64,000 bases of DNA from Arcuatula senhousia. Taxonomy: Eukaryota; Mollusca; Bivalvia; Mytilida; Mytilidae. The translations under genes were made by a program, and so were the position numbers. The DNA is taken from assembly GCA_963971305.1 (NCBI GenBank), contig CAXARO010000882.1:62001-126000 (forward strand), in the 5' to 3' direction. The stretch's first letter is position 1, and the number at the start of each line of letters is the position of its first letter. A model generated the notes under the pieces. The model was given only the letters and a program-made list of their open reading frames with translations. It searched no databases and was not told where the DNA came from. Positions 45,166-57,790 of this stretch are shown here, piece by piece.

Positions 45166-45620
45166 TTTGTACATATGTTTGCTTATTTTCAATATAAATT
45201 CTTGTCATATTTGACTGTATATATCCTAAAAACCACATTTTTTTCTTTTCTCTCCATATCTTAATTGTTTTAAATTTCTTGTTTCAAATTCTAAAATATG
45301 TCTTTTTCAAATAGTCTATGAAAGACTCGTGATACAAAAATTATAAATACTCTTACCATATGCTTACCAAATGTTCTAGCGTCAAATGAAAGCTCAGCTT
45401 ATAAAGAGCAGAAAGAAGCATTGAACAGGATGACTTGCCAATGTTAAGGATTTAAGCATTTTAGACAGTAATAGGACAATGGAAAAAAGCTCCTGTTTCC
45501 ATTTTTTTTTTATTTAAGTCCTTTACAAGTTTCCATTTTTACTGACAATGTCTTCCAATTTCATAGGAAACTGTTTAGAAAAAAAACCAAACAAATTAAG
45601 ATAGTTATTCATTTTTTTTT
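45166..45620. other. Anonymous AT-rich sequence
   Basis: No gene or repeat recognised. A minus-strand segment at 45357-45452 was examined as a possible SNX14 first exon and rejected because of in-frame stops. Confidence 0.4.
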
Positions 45621-46217
45621 ATGCCCCGCCAACTTTGTTGGGGGGCATATAGTTTTTCGGTCCGTTCGTCCTTCCGTCCTTCCGTCCGTCCGTCCGTCCG
45701 TCACAATTTAGTTTTCCGCACTTTTTTTCGACATCCTTGCATATATTCAAAAGATTTTTGGTATGTGAGTCTACCATGATGAGTTACAAGTCAAGTTCGA
45801 GTTTCGTTCCGGTCCACTGATTTTGACCTAAATTACGGCCCTTGAACTTAGCAAATTTTGTAAAAATAAGTTTTCCGCACTTTTTTTCCACATCCTTGCA
45901 TATATTCAAAAGATTTTTGGTATGTGAGTCTACCATGATGAGTTACAGGTCAAGTTCGAGTTTCGTTCCGGTCCACTGATTTTGACCTAAATTACGGCCC
46001 TTGAACTTAGCAAATTTTGTAAAAAAAAAGTTTTCCGCACTTTTTTTCCACATCCTTGCATATATTCAAAAGATTTTTGGTATGTGAGTCTACCATGATG
46101 AGTTACAGGTCAAGTTCGAGTTTCGTTCCCGTCCACTGATTTTGACCCAAATTAGGGCCCTTGGACTTAGCAAATTTGGTAAAAATAACAGTTTTATTTT
46201 ATTTGCCAGCGGGGCAT
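45621..46217 (+). mobile_element. Non-autonomous element with ATGCCCCGC ends and three 160-bp units
   Basis: Inverted ends ATGCCCCGC / GCGGGGCAT, with an initial hairpin GCCCCGCCAAC-TTT-GTTGGGGGGC and a (TCCG)n run at about 45670-45703. Three units of about 160 bp follow, starting GTTTTCCGCAC at 45711, 45870 and 46030. Units differ at only a few sites. Same architecture as 8139-9099 and 12400-13616. Confidence 0.88.
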
Positions 46218-46561
46218 CAGTGTCATCTTGACACATTTCCTTGTTTAATTCACATGTAATTTCTATTTTATAGATTTTCATATTTTTTTTACTTTAACAG
46301 GTACTGTCTCTGTTTAAAACAAAAAGTCAACCATTCAAAGACCTGGACCAAGTGGAAGAAAGAGAAGTTGACATTTAATGACATCATTATACCAATACTC
46401 ATGTGGTAGATCTAATTTAAGAAAGAGACTAACTGCAATCACAGACAAGTAAGATTTATGCTGCCATTGACAAAGTCATTACATGGGAGCAACAATTCCT
46501 TCACAGCATTACACTATATTTCATTACATAACATTATATTCCTGAGTTAAAAGAGAGGGGC
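46218..46561. other. Anonymous sequence
   Basis: AT-rich spacer between an element and a SINE. Nothing recognised. Confidence 0.4.
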
Positions 46562-46810
46562 AAATGAGTTGCCCAGTAGTCTAAGAAACGTACTGGTTGA
46601 TCACTAGCGGAACACCTCTCAGTTGGTGTTCGAGTCATGCTTGTACAAAATACAACACTTCCGGACCTGTATGTGACTAGGTTTGTCAGATACCTACCAA
46701 AGGTCGATGGTTTCCTCCAACATTCAAACTGACCACCTTATATGACCAAGGCGGGTTGAAATGTGTGTTAATTGTACCCTTAAACACACACATACATGTA
46801 CACTTTAAAG
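46562..46810 (+). repeat. tRNA-type SINE, copy 3
   Basis: A-box-like TTGCCCAGTAGTCTAAG and B-box-like GGTGTTCGAGTC, then CTTCCGGACCTGTATGTGA, GGTTTCCTCC, CTGACCACC and TGTGTTAATTG. The best preserved of the three copies. Confidence 0.85.
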
Positions 46811-47893
46811 AGACTTTTCACCCAATGATTACAAAAAATATGTCATGTCCAATAATGTAGAGAGCATTCTTAACTTGTACAATTTATCAACATGTATATA
46901 ATTTGCAACTTAATTAACATGTATACGACATACACATCTTATATAAAATGAAAAAAAGTGAATAGTATGAGCATTTAGACCTCAACACGAAACACTATTA
47001 AACTTATCATGCTTATTGTCCATTTATTCTTTGTTACATTTCAGCTCATAAATGTTACAGCAGACATCAGATTGACTACAATAACATACTCTTGTTAAAA
47101 AGATGACATTGACCTTTTAGTTGTAGTTTTCTGATCTCCGAAATAAATTATTTGAAAGTATTCAAAAATATAATATTAACTTCACCCAGTTATCAAACTT
47201 TAATAAATTCTACTGGTGCTTCAATAATGAAGATATAAGAACTCTGAATGACTTGGGCTCCTTCCTGCTAAATTGTAATGTGACTTAATTTTTAGTATTT
47301 TCATTGTTAATTCTCATGAATGTGAACTGACTCCTATTTTTATTATAGTCACTCCATATAATATGTGAGTACACTGATCATATATGTTTGTATTTGTAAA
47401 TGCCCCTTGTGGGCCCATAATTGGCTAATAAAATTTGTATTTGTATTTGTAGACTGGCAGCCATTGCTTTCAATATAAATGAATATTTCCTTTTCATTTT
47501 GTTGGTCAGGTGAGTGATTCAGGCTCCTCTGAGCCTTTTGTCAAAGCAACTACATGACTTAATTAAAGGTCTGATATTTTGCATATATACATGTAGCTTT
47601 AATTTTTATACTACAACATATTGTAGTGTGTATAGGTTTTATGCTCATCAGCAACTTCACTAAGGATTTACACTCAGTAGACATATAAAAAAGGTCAAAA
47701 TTTTTATCACAGTCATGACAGTTTACTATGCAAGGTACCAAATAGGTACGTGTGTCAAGTCATCGCCTGTGAAGGGAAGATACAATACAGGAGTAAATAC
47801 ATGGCTTTTTACAGAAAATTATGAATTTTGACAAGAAAGCATTGTTTTCAATGGAAAAATCTTTGGTACTTTGCACTATATAGAGAAAGGTCT
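46811..47893. other. Anonymous sequence with a short conserved repeat end
   Basis: Mostly featureless. At 47507-47545 there is GGTGAGTGATTCAGGCTCCT, the same terminal motif as at 50080-50105, probably the end of a dispersed element. Confidence 0.45.
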
Positions 47894-48186
47894 GATTTTC
47901 AACCTATGGTTATAACCCTAGCTGTCTACATCCAGTTAAGAAAATATTAATTTAAATTACAGGAACTGTAATGATGGAGCTTTGATAGTTTAATGTAAAA
48001 CACTGAGAAATCAGAGATAGTGGATCAAAACCACTTCAAAGCAGCATAGTTCTTGTTTTGAATGTTAATTAACAAAAAAGTTTTTGACCATATCTTGTGC
48101 AGTTAATAAATTCAAACAATACAGTGTTTAAAATAGAAGGAATATGCATAAAACAAATCACATTATAAAGATTGAAAAACGATTTT
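47894..48186 (+). repeat. Direct repeat R5, copy 1
   Basis: About 293 bp repeated at 48624-48935 with small indels. Shares GATTTTCAACCTAT, CTGTCTACATCCAGTTAAGA and CACTGAGAAATCAGAGATAG. An inverted fragment of the same family is at 55740-55824. Confidence 0.9.
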
Positions 48187-48623
48187 AGGCTCTCAATAGT
48201 TGAGTATTTTTCTAAGAAATAGTTTTGGAGCAGGGTATCACTAGTGAGCATAAGCTTCAAATTGTTTTTTTTTCTATTTTCCATTTTATCCTTGTTGCAT
48301 TACTTAATCAATTTCAATTTTTGTTGTTTTTACAGAATGTGAAAGAGATATCAGTGTGCCATAAAGATGATCAAGTCAGTCATGAAACTTTCTCATGGAA
48401 GATACGGAATGCTTAAATGATGGTTTCAAAAGATGGCATAGAGATGTTATATTGCTTATTGTTAATATATGATGTGTTATATATACATATATAATGTTAT
48501 ACTTGACTTTAAACAAAGTTGTATCTAATCAATTAGCTGTTGTAATTTTGCCTAAAATTACAAATATATGACAAATTAGCTATTACGACCAAAAAAAATA
48601 ATGGCAAAAAATTCCCACCCCCT

Positions 48624-48935
48624 TGATTTTCAACCTATATATGGTTAACCCTAGCTGTCTACATCCAGTTAAGAAAATATTAATTTAAATTACAGGAACT
48701 GTATTGAGCTTTGATAGTTTAATGTAAAACACTGAGAAATCAGAGATAGTGGATCAAAACCACTTCAAAGCAGCATAGTTCTTGTTTTGAATGTTAATTA
48801 ACAAAAAAGTTTTTGACCATATCTTAAATTGTGCAGTTAATAAATTCATACAATACAGAACAACTTGAACATGTTCAAAATAGAAGGAATATGCATAAAA
48901 CAAATCACATTATAAAGATTGAAAAAACATTTAAA
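48624..48935 (+). repeat. Direct repeat R5, copy 2
   Basis: Second copy, 730 bp downstream of the first and nearly identical, indicating a recent local duplication. Confidence 0.9.
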
Positions 48936-49618
48936 AGTCACAATGAGGCCTCCAACAGTGGAGCAAACACTCTTGCTCACTGCATTAGTTAAAGGAGAAT
49001 AATTCATTGCAAGCTGCAAATACACTTAAGCACTCTAAAGAAAGTGATATATTTTTATACCCCATCTACGAAAGTAGAGAGGCATATATAGTGTCTGTTC
49101 GAATGTCCCAAATCAGGGTTACCTTCAGTTAATTTACCATGGCGTTTGTATGGTATTGTCATGAAACTTAATGTATACATGTGCACATCAGAATATGAAC
49201 AATCAACAACCACCTTAAAATTATACCTATTTCATCAACTTTATGGTTGATTGATCACAGAAAAAGGGGATGTTATACCTTACCTTCAGGTTTATCTTAC
49301 TTCATCATAAAGGAGGGGTAATAGTATTATGAAACTGAATACACATATACATGTACATATCAGCAAACGAAAATCATTCTAAAATAGTAACTGTCTAACC
49401 ACATTCAAGGTTGATTGATATGAGAAAAATTTATGTCTTTTGTACATATTCTTGTTGTAATACATGGAATGTCACAAACATTTTATTTCACTAAATACAT
49501 GTATATGACAGTTGAAAAATGATAAGTGTTGATAATAAAGATAATCTTAAACTGTTTGAGGATTTGTGTAAAAAGAAAGAACAAAAATGGTGTTTTTTCA
49601 TGCTTTTGCTCCATAAAA

Positions 49619-50110
49619 TGAAAACCATTGCAGATAGAGAAAAGGTGTTGCTTGCTAAAATGTTCAGCTCATTAAGCTCTACAAAAGTCTCTATAGGGTC
49701 AAAGTTGTCAGATGACCCTTTACAGGGGTTATGGCCCTTTTAAGGTCAAAAACAGCGTTTTTTCATGTTTTTGCCCTATAGAATGAAAACTATTGCAGAT
49801 AGAGAAAAGACGCTGCTTGCTAAAATGTTCAGCTCATTAAGCTCTACTAAAGTTTCCATTGGGTCAAAGTTGACGGATGACCCCAATAGGGGTTATGGCC
49901 CTTTTAAGGTCAAAAATAGCGTTTTTTCATGTTTTTGCCCTATAGAATGAAAACTATTACAGATAGAGAAAATGTGGGGCTTGCTTTAATTTTCGGCTCA
50001 TTTAGCCTCAGGAACGTCTCAGTTGTGTCTTAGTTGGGAGTTGACCCATTAAAGAAGAGACCATTATGGCTTAAGGACCAGGTGAGCGATTCAGGCTCCT
50101 GGTAGCCTCT
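49619..50110 (+). repeat. Tandem repeat, about 165-bp units x 3, with a conserved 3' end
   Basis: Units start TGAAAAC(C/T)ATTGCAGATAG at 49619, 49784 and 49948, with GTTCAGCTCATTAAGCTCT and GGGGTTATGGCCC inside. The block ends with AGGTGAGCGATTCAGGCTCC. Open frames at 49519-49950 are repeat artefacts. Confidence 0.82.
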
Positions 50111-51390
50111 TGCTTTTGCTTTCAAAAACCTTCAGCACTTTGAGCTCTACACAAGTCTCCATAGGGGTAATGGCTCTTTAAAGAAAAAAAATGCATCTTA
50201 ACATGTTTTGACCTATAGATTGTCAGATGACCCATTAAAGCAATAATGGCATCTCTATGACAAAAAATAAATGCTTTGCGTTATAGATTGAAATAAAGAA
50301 AACATTTGCTTGTATAAAGTGTTCAGCTCAGTGACTGCTCTTCGTGAGTCTCCAATGATATCCAATAGATCAGAGTTGTCGGATGCCCCTAATGAACGGG
50401 AGTAATAGCCCCTTATTGTCAATATTAGTTGTTTTTTTGAAAAATGTAAAAGAAAGCTGAGACAATAATTGGTATGATTTTCTCAGAAGAAAGGCACCAA
50501 CTTTTGTTTGCATGAATGTTCAGCTACTGAGCTAAACTTAAATATCCACATGCATTCCCTTAGAAACCCTATAGCCATCTCAATACAGTTGACAATTTAC
50601 ATGTATTGAAGTTGAGGAAACCATTAGATAATATATCAAATACTTTTCTCCTAATCGCAATTAACGGATGAGGGAGATTTGGAGCCAGAAAACTCAGTTT
50701 ACTAATGTACTCCACCATTTCTTTTGAGATGGTTGTACCAAGTCAGTACCATTGCAATAATCCCTTTTTTCAGCGTGTATGTCTTTGCTTTGTTGTCTTT
50801 TTGTGCAACTTGTGCAAATTTGATAACTTTTTTTATGCGGTAATAGGTCGAAACGTTTCTTTTTAATTATTATTTGACATTAATTTACTCATTGTAAGTA
50901 CTTAAGTATTTTCCGTGTCATCCTACAACAACAAAAAAGACTAAAGTATATCTAATACCGATAAATATGGTGTTTTAGAACTTGAAGAATGTACACACAA
51001 TATGATGGGGAACACCCACTTTGAAATGAGTTTAGCTTCATATTAAAAAATAAACACTAGTTTGCCATTCATATCAAGATTAAGAAGAACACGTATCGGC
51101 AACAAACACTATCCAAAGGATTTTCGTGTAACTTCTAATTTGGTTCTACACGTCAGTCGAAATATGTTACCAAACAAGCTTTCATTAACCACGAGTGTAT
51201 ATGAGAATTTGTCCAATATTTTTTTTTTGTTTAGTCGAATTAGGGACTGGTTGTAAATGCACCAGCAAAAGCACCATATATACAGCCACAACACTATCCA
51301 AGAAGGAAATTATTAACAATTTCCTCATTTAGCCTTTCTGTTGGTGGCGGGTACAAATGATGCCTTCCATCCCTGTATTGGATTCCTAAA
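50111..51390. other. Anonymous sequence
   Basis: Degenerate continuation of the preceding repeat to about 50420 (ATGACCCATTAAAG, GTTCAGCTCA), then featureless AT-rich DNA. Frames at 51062-51294 on both strands are not recognisable. Confidence 0.4.
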
Positions 51391-51546
51391 TTACATAAAA
51401 ATCCATACAAACAGTACGTGCTGCAGTTCGGGGTCACCAAAATGTACAACTGAATCTCTTTTAGTCCTGTTGACTTCAATACTGACGGTATCCAGAAATA
51501 TGTCCATTGCTGTCATTCTAGAAGCAGCGTCTATCAAATGTGAATC
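51391..51546 (-). CDS. Possible exon of an unknown gene
   Basis: The minus strand reads DSHLIDAASRMTAMDIFLDT, then VSIEVNRTKRDSVVHFGDPE and LQHVLFVWIFM before a stop, directly after a good acceptor (TTTTTTTTAG at 51547-51556). Amino-acid usage looks like real protein. GTATGG after HVLF could serve as a donor, or the frame may end at the TAA (51391-51393). No family is recognised and no neighbouring exon was found. Confidence 0.3.
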   Translation of the reverse strand, partial: DSHLIDAASRMTAMDIFLDTVSIEVNRTKRDSVVHFGDPELQHVLFVWIFM

Positions 51547-51894
51547 CTAAAAAAAATGAAAGAACTGATGGAGACTCTTAACTCCAAATCAGCCTAATCT
51601 TGTAACAACACCAGGACGTTCGATTTATCCATACTTTTTACTTCTCTATTCAAATCATGATTGGCACAACTGATTCAATGTGGCTTTAAAAAAGAATGGA
51701 AAACGAAGATACAAATATATAGAAGTCGATTACACAAAGATTTTCTTTGCTATCAATGAGTCTAAGAAAAAAGAATAAATTTACAGAGGACCAAATAATC
51801 GACATGCGTAACTTTCTTACAGACAGCATATTTGGTCAGTTTGTTGTACTTGTTTTCAGAAAACAATCAGGATTGCTCAATGGACACTAATTGT

Positions 51895-52760
51895 GCACAA
51901 TCACTTGCTTGCTGATTTGTTTCTTCATTCACATCAAGCAAACTTCTTACACTTACAATCACTTCTTCACAAAAAAGATCATAGACTCTTTTAACCTAAC
52001 TTTCCCGTAGTTATATTGATGATGATCTTTCACTAAATATTCCCAATTTGGTGATTTTTCCGTTTCATTTATCCCCATTAACTTTCGAATAAGGACACAT
52101 CGGATTCTAAGAAGTCTGCTTCATATTCAGATCTATATTTGGAAAATTAACAGACACGCAGGAAAGACTTTAAAAAAAGCTATATGACAAACGTGATGAC
52201 TTCAACTTTCCAAATCGTCAACTTTCCCTTCTTGTGTAGCAAAATTCCGCATTCTCCTGCTTCAATGATGGAGTTTACGTATCACAACTGATTCGTTATT
52301 CCAGTCCTTGTGGGATTTACAACGATTTCTTCGGAAGAGCGTCACGTCTGACACAAATTGCTAACATAGGGTTATCTTGTTGTTTCCCAGTTGTTGTCTT
52401 CACTTAAGAAATCATGCGCTTATAGACAAATACTAAGATGAGTGCAGATGTTTATTTGTCATAAGGTACGGATTTGTCCTCCATTACCGTATTTGACACG
52501 TTGAATTTGTCATTAGCAACACGACAAGTACACATGCAACTGTATAAGCAGAAACTGCTTGCTTTTCCGGAGCACCTGAGTACACTCTTGCTACGACTTG
52601 AGTTCGCATTGTTGATTGCCGTTCAGTTGTTTTTATGTTTTTATATGTAGTCTGTTTCTTTGTGCTGTTTTCTTTCGTGTTTACTGGTTTTGTCTTTGCC
52701 CATTGGGACTTTTGATATTTCGATGCCCATTAGTATCTCTTTGCTTCTTTAAATGATTTG
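51895..52760 (+). repeat. Dispersed repeat R4, uninterrupted copy (empty site of the ribozyme array)
   Basis: Aligns with 32990-33350 and 38502-39000 as one continuous sequence. At the position of the array it reads GTGTAGCAAAATTCCGC, CTTCAATGATGGAGTTTACG without any 358-bp unit. Confidence 0.82.
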
Positions 52761-54269
52761 ATATTTATTGTGTGTTTTGTTTGAGATTATAAACTTTAAA
52801 CTTTTTTTCACCATCCTTTTTCAAATGTGACTGACAAAATGAACCTTTGTTATATCCCATGTTTTTACTTGTCTAATTTAATGTTACAGTACTGTAAGTT
52901 CTATATCCTGAAAATGTCGTTTTGGTTGATAATTCTGTGGGTTTGTTTATAAGAATGCTACTAGATGCTTTCCTCTGTAGATCTTAAAATTGCTGGTCAT
53001 GTATATTTCATTATCGTCGAAACTTTTTTTAGTTTCTCATGTCACCATATTTGTTAATTGCTCATTTTACCATATTTGCTATCTTCTCTTTCTGTTAGTA
53101 TAGCCGTAACAAAATTTTTGAATGAAGCATATCAATACCACCTTGACCCAGGGGGGGGGGGGGGGCGTTAAAAAAATGTACTTTATAGAGGGAGACATCA
53201 AAATCACAATGGTCTAGACTTTAAATATCGTATACTAGTATGTATATCTTGTTTACACTTGTGTTATATAACAAAACGACTAATTGTATATACCAACTTT
53301 TATTGGTGCAAAAAATTCACATGAGGACTTATATAGCAGTGGTATTACGCATGTTTATCACTATGAAGCGTAAAGTTTGATTTGTTTTTTTTTCAACCTA
53401 CCGTCGACGGACCAAGCGGACCATAATCGCACAAATTTCGATAAACCTCTGATGGAAAAAAGACGTTATTGTTTCGCCCTTTTCGAATGCACATTTCATT
53501 AATATACATTGAATATAATGATTGACTTATTAAGAAACTTTAAGAAATGCATTACTTTATCATTTCATTCTTTTTCATCTTATGATTTATTAGAAAATTA
53601 TGAATTCATTTGTAAAATATATTTGTAGTATTAAATCCATGCAAGGAATCCAGTTTGAGGTAGAACAATTTTTAAGAGAAACCAAGAGGATCCCACGAGA
53701 CTGAACTTACTTTTTGTCTAGTATTGTAAAAAATGTCGTGAAAAAAAAAACTCAAAAAGACTGAAACAACTAAACAGACACTCAGTTGCAAATGGAAATC
53801 GGGAGCCCACAGACCCAAAATATCAATCAAATTTTAAAGCTATGTTTATGGACGGACCATTTAACTTGAAGGGGGGGGCCTTGGTTATTTGTTTTGGTCA
53901 GAATTTATTTTTCGAAAGCGTCGCGACAGAATATTTTTGATTCATTATTATCATTATTTTTTATGGCAGAAATCCTTCTTCAGAATTGTTTTTCTTACCC
54001 TATGCTGCCCAATTTTTTTTTCATCAAAAATGATTTTCAGAATACCTGTTTAGGAAAAAACCAAGCCCCCTCTCCCTTCAAGTTAAATGGTCAGTTCCTT
54101 AGGAGAAGCATATCTATATTGCGTCACAAGCATTTGCGAAATCTGTTGTAGATAACCATATCTACATTGTGTCACAAACGTTTTGGAAACTGATAAATAG
54201 TTTTCTAATAAGCACTTGTAGATATGAAATGGGTACCTGTAGGTATTATGCACAGATGGAAGAACGGAT
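52761..54269. other. Anonymous sequence with a 15-G run
   Basis: AT-rich; a homopolymer of 15 G lies at 53151-53165. A segment at 53840-54140 contains two related pieces (GGACCATTTAACTTGAAGG and its near complement at 54070-54105), so an eroded inverted repeat is likely. No gene seen. Confidence 0.4.
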
Positions 54270-54550
54270 ATGGACGATTACGAGCTGTGGAATAAGTGTA
54301 CAAGACACAACCAACACTTTTAAACATCACGATGGAAAACAGACAGCAGTCTTCAACATGACCAGAGGTGGCTGATCACCGAAGACTAATAAGACAATAC
54401 ATAAGATTCAAAACCAATCCCTAAATAATCAACGAAAGACCCACTTCTGGATATAGTACAATAAACAGATAGATGACAGGGACAAACAAAAGCTTCAACG
54501 AGAATTCCTGGCTTAGGACACGCACATATGAAATGTGGCGGGTCTAAACT
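54270..54550 (-). repeat. Dispersed repeat family R3, copy 2
   Basis: Inverted relative of 30571-30870: GAGCTGTGGAATAAGTGTAC, AACCAATCCCTAAATAATCA and ACATATGAAATGTGGCGGG are complements of sequences there. Confidence 0.75.
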
Positions 54551-56310
54551 AGTTTTTTTGGGCTCAACCTTTCCCCTATTGGTAATCTTGTACAAAACAC
54601 AAATTTGAATAGCACACTCTAAAACTCAAATTGATAAAATTTCAATTCACCAAGAGAGAACCTGAGACAAGAGCAATATACGAGAATAACGAGACGTAGA
54701 GGAACTCTCTTGAGAACACTCACAGTTACTGACAGGCAGCCACAAATCATATATCAACTGAGTATAAAAAATCAAACATATCGATTCTTAATCCAAAAAT
54801 CCGGCAAAACACCTCAAACAATTGATGATATCCACAGCTGTCCCTTTTTATGCAGGAATATACCAGTACCCCGGTAATCATTTTGATGCATAAAACAATG
54901 TATTATTTAGCTATACTGCATTTTTACTATGTCTATCTTCTTCAAATAGCAAAATACTGTATATGCTTTCAAAAGTATACAAAACTCAATATTTCTTGTT
55001 CGGTTTGTAAATGATCTTTAACTTGTCACTTGTACTTTTATTTGCTTATTAAATTTTCTATTAAAACTAGTTATTGTTGAATGTTGGTAGCTTTTGATTT
55101 GGATTTCTCTTTATATTGCAAGTAGATGCTAATAGTTATAATAAAGAACAATATTTCAGATCAACTTGTTAATGGTGAGCATTGAGCTTTTTTATGTATT
55201 TATTGTGTAGAGCAAATGCATACCAAAAATGAGCAACATCTTATAAGTTAGCCTCTGTATTAGTGCAATCATCACTAACAAGTTGTGCTAAAGATACCCG
55301 CACTCGACCATTCTGAAAACAGGAAGTAGATGCACAACTGACCTGGAAAGGAAGGCAAGTTACAACTCAGCTTACTAAAACTGTAAACCAATTTTAAAAT
55401 CAATCCCTTCAGTAGAAAAGGAGAAAACTGTCTATTTTGTCCCCTAAAAAGTCAAAGTCGTCTCGGAAAACAAAAGATGTGTGAGTGACCTGAAGAGGGT
55501 AGGCAGGGTACAACTCATCATACAAAACACTTTTTGTTGTGTACTGAAGAAATCAATCCCTTCAGTAGGAGCAGAGAAATCTGTTACAAAAGTTTGTACA
55601 GAACAGACAGAAGGACAGACAAGGTGATTGCAATAAAGCCTTCTCTCTTAAAGTGGGGATATACATGTAATTATAAAACAAAAATCACCATACAACTGCA
55701 TGTTTTAAAATTTAAAGTCTTCTTAGTGATGTTAATTTGAGAACTGCTGCTTTGAAGTGGATGTGAACCACTATCTCTGATTTCTCAGTGTTTTACATTA
55801 AACTATCAAAGCTGATAACAGTTCATTGTAAATGTATATATTTGTTTAGAAACTGTTAAGAAACATTGTGAGCTAGCTCATAAAGGAATACACCCTCCTT
55901 ATATGGACAGTATATATCAATCTAAAAAAAACAAAAGTCCAATTATCTCTTCTGCATGATATCCAACAGCAACAAAAATTCTCCATATGATGTACTGCTA
56001 TCATGTTAAGTTTATTCAAATCCATTGAGCAGTTTATGAGGAGTTGGGCTTACAAGGTATGTGAACAGAAAGACAGACAGACATGGTGTTTCCTTTATAC
56101 GCCCAAGACTTATTTGCAAGGGTTTAAAATTTGGCTTACATGGCTATGTGTAATGAGGTTTTAAGATGCATGGTCAGTAATAAAATCAGTATCAAACTGG
56201 AAAATAACTTTATTGGTTTTTAAAAGTCTACATACATATTTGGATAAAACAACTTCAACAATCATAGTATTGTCATGCTACAAAATTGTTTCTTACAGTT
56301 TAAAGAATTT
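54551..56310. other. Anonymous sequence with repeat fragments
   Basis: Contains an inverted R5 fragment (55740-55824) and a fragment shared with 22710-22850 (55950-56070). The stretches at 55310-55450 and 55440-55600 resemble each other (AGGAAGTAGATG / CAATCCCTTCAGTAG). No gene seen. Confidence 0.45.
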
Positions 56311-57790
56311 TAGTCTTGTCAGGTAATAAAACTTTTAAGTATTATTTGGTATAAAATTGTTGCTTTGTATTGAAAGAATTAACAGTCATGTTAGGGTATA
56401 TAATATTCAAAATTTACCCTGGTATAAAATTGTTACTTAGTGTTTAAAGATTTTACAGTCATGTTAGGGTATATGATATTCAAAATTATCCTGGTATAAA
56501 ATTGTTGCTTAGTGTTTAAAGAACTTACAGTCATGTGTGGGTATATAACATTCAAAATTAACCTGGTATAAAATTGTTACTTAGTGTTTAAAGATTTTAC
56601 AGTCATGTTAGGGTATATAATATTCAAAATTGTCCTGGTATAAAATTGTTGCCTATTGTTTAAAGACTTTACAGTCATGTGTGGGTATATAATATTCAAA
56701 ATTATCCTGGTATAAAATTGTTGCTTATTGTTAAAAAAAATACAGTCATGTTAGGGTATATAATATTCAAAATTATCCTGGTATAAAATTGTTGCTTAGT
56801 GTTTAAAGAATTAACAGTCATGTTAGGATATATAATATTCAAAATTGTCCTGGTATAAAATTGTTGCTTAGTGTTTAAAGAATTTACAGTCATGTTAGGG
56901 TATATAATATTCAAAATTATCCTGGTATAAAATTTTTGCTTAGTGTTTTAAGCATTAACAGTCATGTGTGGGTATATAATATTCAAAATTATCCTGGTAT
57001 AAAATTGTTGCTTAGTGTTCAAAGAATTTACAGTCATGCTAGGGTATATAATATTCAAAATTATCCTGGTATAAAATTGTTGCTAAGTGTTTAAAGAATA
57101 AACAGTCATGTTAGGGTATATAATATTCAAAATTATCCTGGTATAAAATTGTTACTTATACTGCTTAAAGAATTAACAGTCATGTTAGGGTAAATAATAT
57201 TCAAAATTGTCCTGGTATAAAATTGCTACTTACTGCTCAAAGAATTAACAGTCATGTTTGGATATATAATTTTCAAAATTGTCCTCGTTAAAAATTGTTG
57301 CTTAGTGTTTAAAGATTTTACAGTCATGTTAGGGTATATAATATTCAAAATTATCCTGGTATAAAATTGTTGCTTTAAGTGTTTAAAGAATCTATAGTTA
57401 TGTGTGGGTATATAACATTCAAAATTATCCTGGTATAAAATTGTTGCTTTAAGTGTTTAAAGAATCTACAGTTATGTGTGGGTATATAACATTCAAAATT
57501 AACCTGGTATAAAATTGTTGCTTAGTGTTTAAAGAATTTACAGTCATATGTGTGGGTATATAATATTCAAAATTATCCTGGTATAAAATTGTTGCCTATT
57601 GTTTAAAGAATTTACAGTCATGACTTGGTATATAATTATATTCAAAATTGTCCTGGTATAAATTGTTGCTTAGTGTTTAAAGAATCTAAAGTCATGTGTG
57701 GGTATATAACATTCAAAATTGTCCTGGTATAAAACTACTGCTACATAGTGTTTAAAGAATCTACAGTCATGATGCCGGGGTATTAAAATC
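56311..57790 (+). repeat. Tandem array, about 72-bp units x 20
   Basis: Unit: TTACAGTCATGTTAGGGTAT, ATAATATTCAAAATTATCC, TGGTATAAAATTGTTGCTTA and GTGTTTAAAGAA, recurring every 72-73 bp (e.g. CAGTCATG at 56383, 56456, 56528, 56600). Units are diverged by point changes and small indels, with two main variants, GTTAGGG and GTGTGGG. Confidence 0.92.

Noticed and set aside
45357..45452. SNX14 first exon candidate on the minus strand (Met, hydrophobic stretch, GTAAG donor, right phase)
   Set aside because: Three in-frame stop codons lie between the hydrophobic stretch and the donor.
53151..53165. 15-G run as a possible G-quadruplex element
   Set aside because: A simple homopolymer without separate G tracts; length may be a sequencing artefact, and there is no gene context.
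56702..56914. Minus-strand frame with repeated NIIYPNMTVNSLNTKQQFYT
   Set aside because: A direct translation of the 72-bp tandem array, which happens to be divisible by three in a few units.
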